A stretch of DNA of 15,360 nt from Patescibacteria group bacterium (GTDB lineage: Bacteria; Patescibacteriota; WWE3; UBA101185; UBA10185). The stretch lies in contig JAGPFW010000015.1 of assembly GCA_018056275.1 (NCBI GenBank), positions 1 through 15,360 of the forward strand, written 5' to 3'. Below the pieces are notes generated by a model. The model saw only the letters and a list, made by a program, of their open reading frames with translations. It did not search any database and was not told the origin of the DNA. Below, piece after piece: positions 14,249-15,360 of this stretch (position 1 is its first letter; every line of letters begins with the position of its first letter). Both the position numbers and the translations under genes were made by a program.

Positions 14249-15360
14249 TCAGTTACTCTTGTAAGCTCCTAAATTAGCATAGACCCTATAAAGTTCTACA
14301 CCTCGCAAGTATATACTATCTTCATACTCTAGGTGGACTCTAGTCTCATTTTCCGAGTTGTCCTCCCATACTGGATAGACGAAAAAATCAGCTTTAATTG
14401 CTTGAGCCGAAATGGACTCAATTACAGGCCAATGATTTATTCTCAAAATAAAGGGATATATTTGTGTGTAATATTTTTCGGGAAAAGCAATAGATAATTT
14501 AGAACTGTTGTTGTTCGCATCTAAAAAATTAGTAGAATCAGATGCGGATTTTTGTTCAAAATAGCGAACAATTTCATGATGACCAATAATCCATTTAGGC
14601 TCCAATATATAAATTCCCTTTCTTAAACCTCCAAAAATGGGGTTAAAGTAGGAAAAATAATCTTTTTGTAAAAAAACTAGTGTGGAAGCAAGATATAGGA
14701 ACACAGAAAGAATTAGAAGGCCTCCATATCTTTTTCCCAGTTTTGAATAGAGATATAAATAAAAATACGAGCTTAATAAAATAAATCCCACAAAAACAGG
14801 AAGAATGTAGCGATCTAGCTTTTTGGAAGGCAAAGTAATTTGAATAAAGTAAAAAAGACTAAATAAAAACACATATAAGAAGAACTTTTTTTCTTTAGAA
14901 TTATAGAAACGCAATGTAAAAATACTTCCTAAAAATCCGATAAACAAAACAGGCGAGGCTCTAACAGAAAAAACTACAAAATAATACAAGGGGCCTGGAT
15001 CTAATGTGAATTTATTAAAATAAAGTTGCTCATGTCCAAGCTCAACCCCCACCGAAGAGACGCCCCGATAAAGCTCGGTTAGCGCCTTTTGAGGCATCGT
15101 CCACATAGCAGGCCAGAATATTACAAAAGTTAAACAAAAAACCAAAAACCATTTGGCCAGCGGCTTTAAGATTTCGAAAAGCTCAACAGCGACAGATGTG
15201 GGGAGATTCTCTTTTCTTTCAAAAAAATCGTCTAGGAAAGTCAAAAGTATTACAAAAGGAACCATATAAACAGCGGAAGTTTTTGTTAACAATGCTAAAC
15301 CTGCAAAAAAAGCCGAAACTGCCAGATGTAAAAAATTCTCCTTACCTATTGTGTGCTTCT
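14249..15360 (-). CDS. GT-C/PMT-like membrane glycosyltransferase, N-terminus outside the window
   Basis: The minus-strand frame is open from the right edge (last full codon 15358-15356) to TGA at 14249-14251, about 370 codons. The segment FFAGLALLTKTSAVYMVPF is typical of the middle helices of PMT/ArnT-like GT-C enzymes (family pattern aGLA.LTK.sa....P), so the ATG or TTG codons inside the window are not the true start and the catalytic first loop lies outside. Then come FWPAMWTMP, RASPVLFIGFLGS and LPSKKLDRYILPVF, the last matching the KxxRY..P motif near the end of the membrane domain, and a soluble tail of about 130 residues. The enzyme would transfer a sugar from a polyprenyl-phosphate donor at the outer face. 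It is upstream in the same operon as the flippase, separated by 8 bases. Confidence 0.87.
   Translation of the reverse strand, partial: KHTIGKENFLHLAVSAFFAGLALLTKTSAVYMVPFVILLTFLDDFFERKENLPTSVAVELFEILKPLAKWFLVFCLTFVIFWPAMWTMPQKALTELYRGVSSVGVELGHEQLYFNKFTLDPGPLYYFVVFSVRASPVLFIGFLGSIFTLRFYNSKEKKFFLYVFLFSLFYFIQITLPSKKLDRYILPVFVGFILLSSYFYLYLYSKLGKRYGGLLILSVFLYLASTLVFLQKDYFSYFNPIFGGLRKGIYILEPKWIIGHHEIVRYFEQKSASDSTNFLDANNNSSKLSIAFPEKYYTQIYPFILRINHWPVIESISAQAIKADFFVYPVWEDNSENETRVHLEYEDSIYLRGVELYRVYANLGAYKSN

Noticed and set aside
1..15360. CRISPR array, tRNA or rRNA gene, insertion sequence
   Set aside because: I saw no regularly spaced direct repeats, no RNA-gene signatures and no transposase-like frame or terminal inverted repeats.

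Overview
The window is an AT-rich, densely packed surface-glycan biosynthesis region. Nearly every gene is a glycosyltransferase (GT) or a membrane protein of glycan assembly. There are no rRNA or tRNA genes, no CRISPR array and no transposase. TGA is used as a stop (for example at 876-878, 7944-7946 and 14249-14251), so the code is the standard bacterial one. Tight packing, weak or absent Shine-Dalgarno sites, -10 boxes placed right before start codons and the many GT2/GT-C genes suggest a Candidate Phyla Radiation (Patescibacteria) bacterium, perhaps of the Microgenomates side. That placement is inference from gene style; no phylogenetic marker is present.

Left block (1-2839, minus strand): an operon of a GT4-type glycosyltransferase, a GT2 split by a frameshift at an 8-base homopolymer, and a second GT2 that runs off the left edge. 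Adjacent reading frames overlap by 8 bases each.

Middle (2840-8560): a lone plus-strand gene for a small membrane protein with metal-dependent-hydrolase motifs (2969-3409) converges on a large minus-strand GT-C membrane glycosyltransferase (3414-4997). Divergently from that runs a plus-strand pair, a SAM methyltransferase (5141-5830) and a GtrB/ArnC-like polyprenyl-phosphate GT2 (5812-6780). Then comes a degraded stretch: a minus-strand relic that joins the 5' end of an rmlB gene to the 3' end of an rmlA gene (about 6814-7071), a truncated methyltransferase (7159-7404), and a GT2-GtrA gene broken into two frames (7431-8560).

Right block (8557-15360, minus strand): a compact operon of five genes. 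In transcription order they are a GT-C/PMT-like glycosyltransferase (5' end outside the window), a Wzx/MATE-type flippase, a dolichyl-phosphate-glucose-synthase-like GT2, a YfhO-like membrane protein, and a fusion of an FdtA/WxcM-like 3,4-ketoisomerase with a DegT/DnrJ/EryC1 sugar aminotransferase.

How they fit together (inference): the fusion enzyme would turn dTDP-4-keto-6-deoxyglucose into a 3-amino-3,6-dideoxyhexose. The GT2/GT4 enzymes would charge lipid carriers and build an oligosaccharide, the flippase would move it across the membrane, and the GT-C and YfhO-like proteins would act from the outer face. The upstream enzymes RmlA and RmlB appear here only as a relic, so intact copies must lie elsewhere or the pathway is incomplete. 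I did not find a clearly new defence or mobile system. The most notable points are the rmlB-rmlA relic, two homopolymer frameshifts in GT2 genes, the ketoisomerase-aminotransferase fusion, and three probable leaderless promoters with an identical 6-nt gap between -10 box and ATG.
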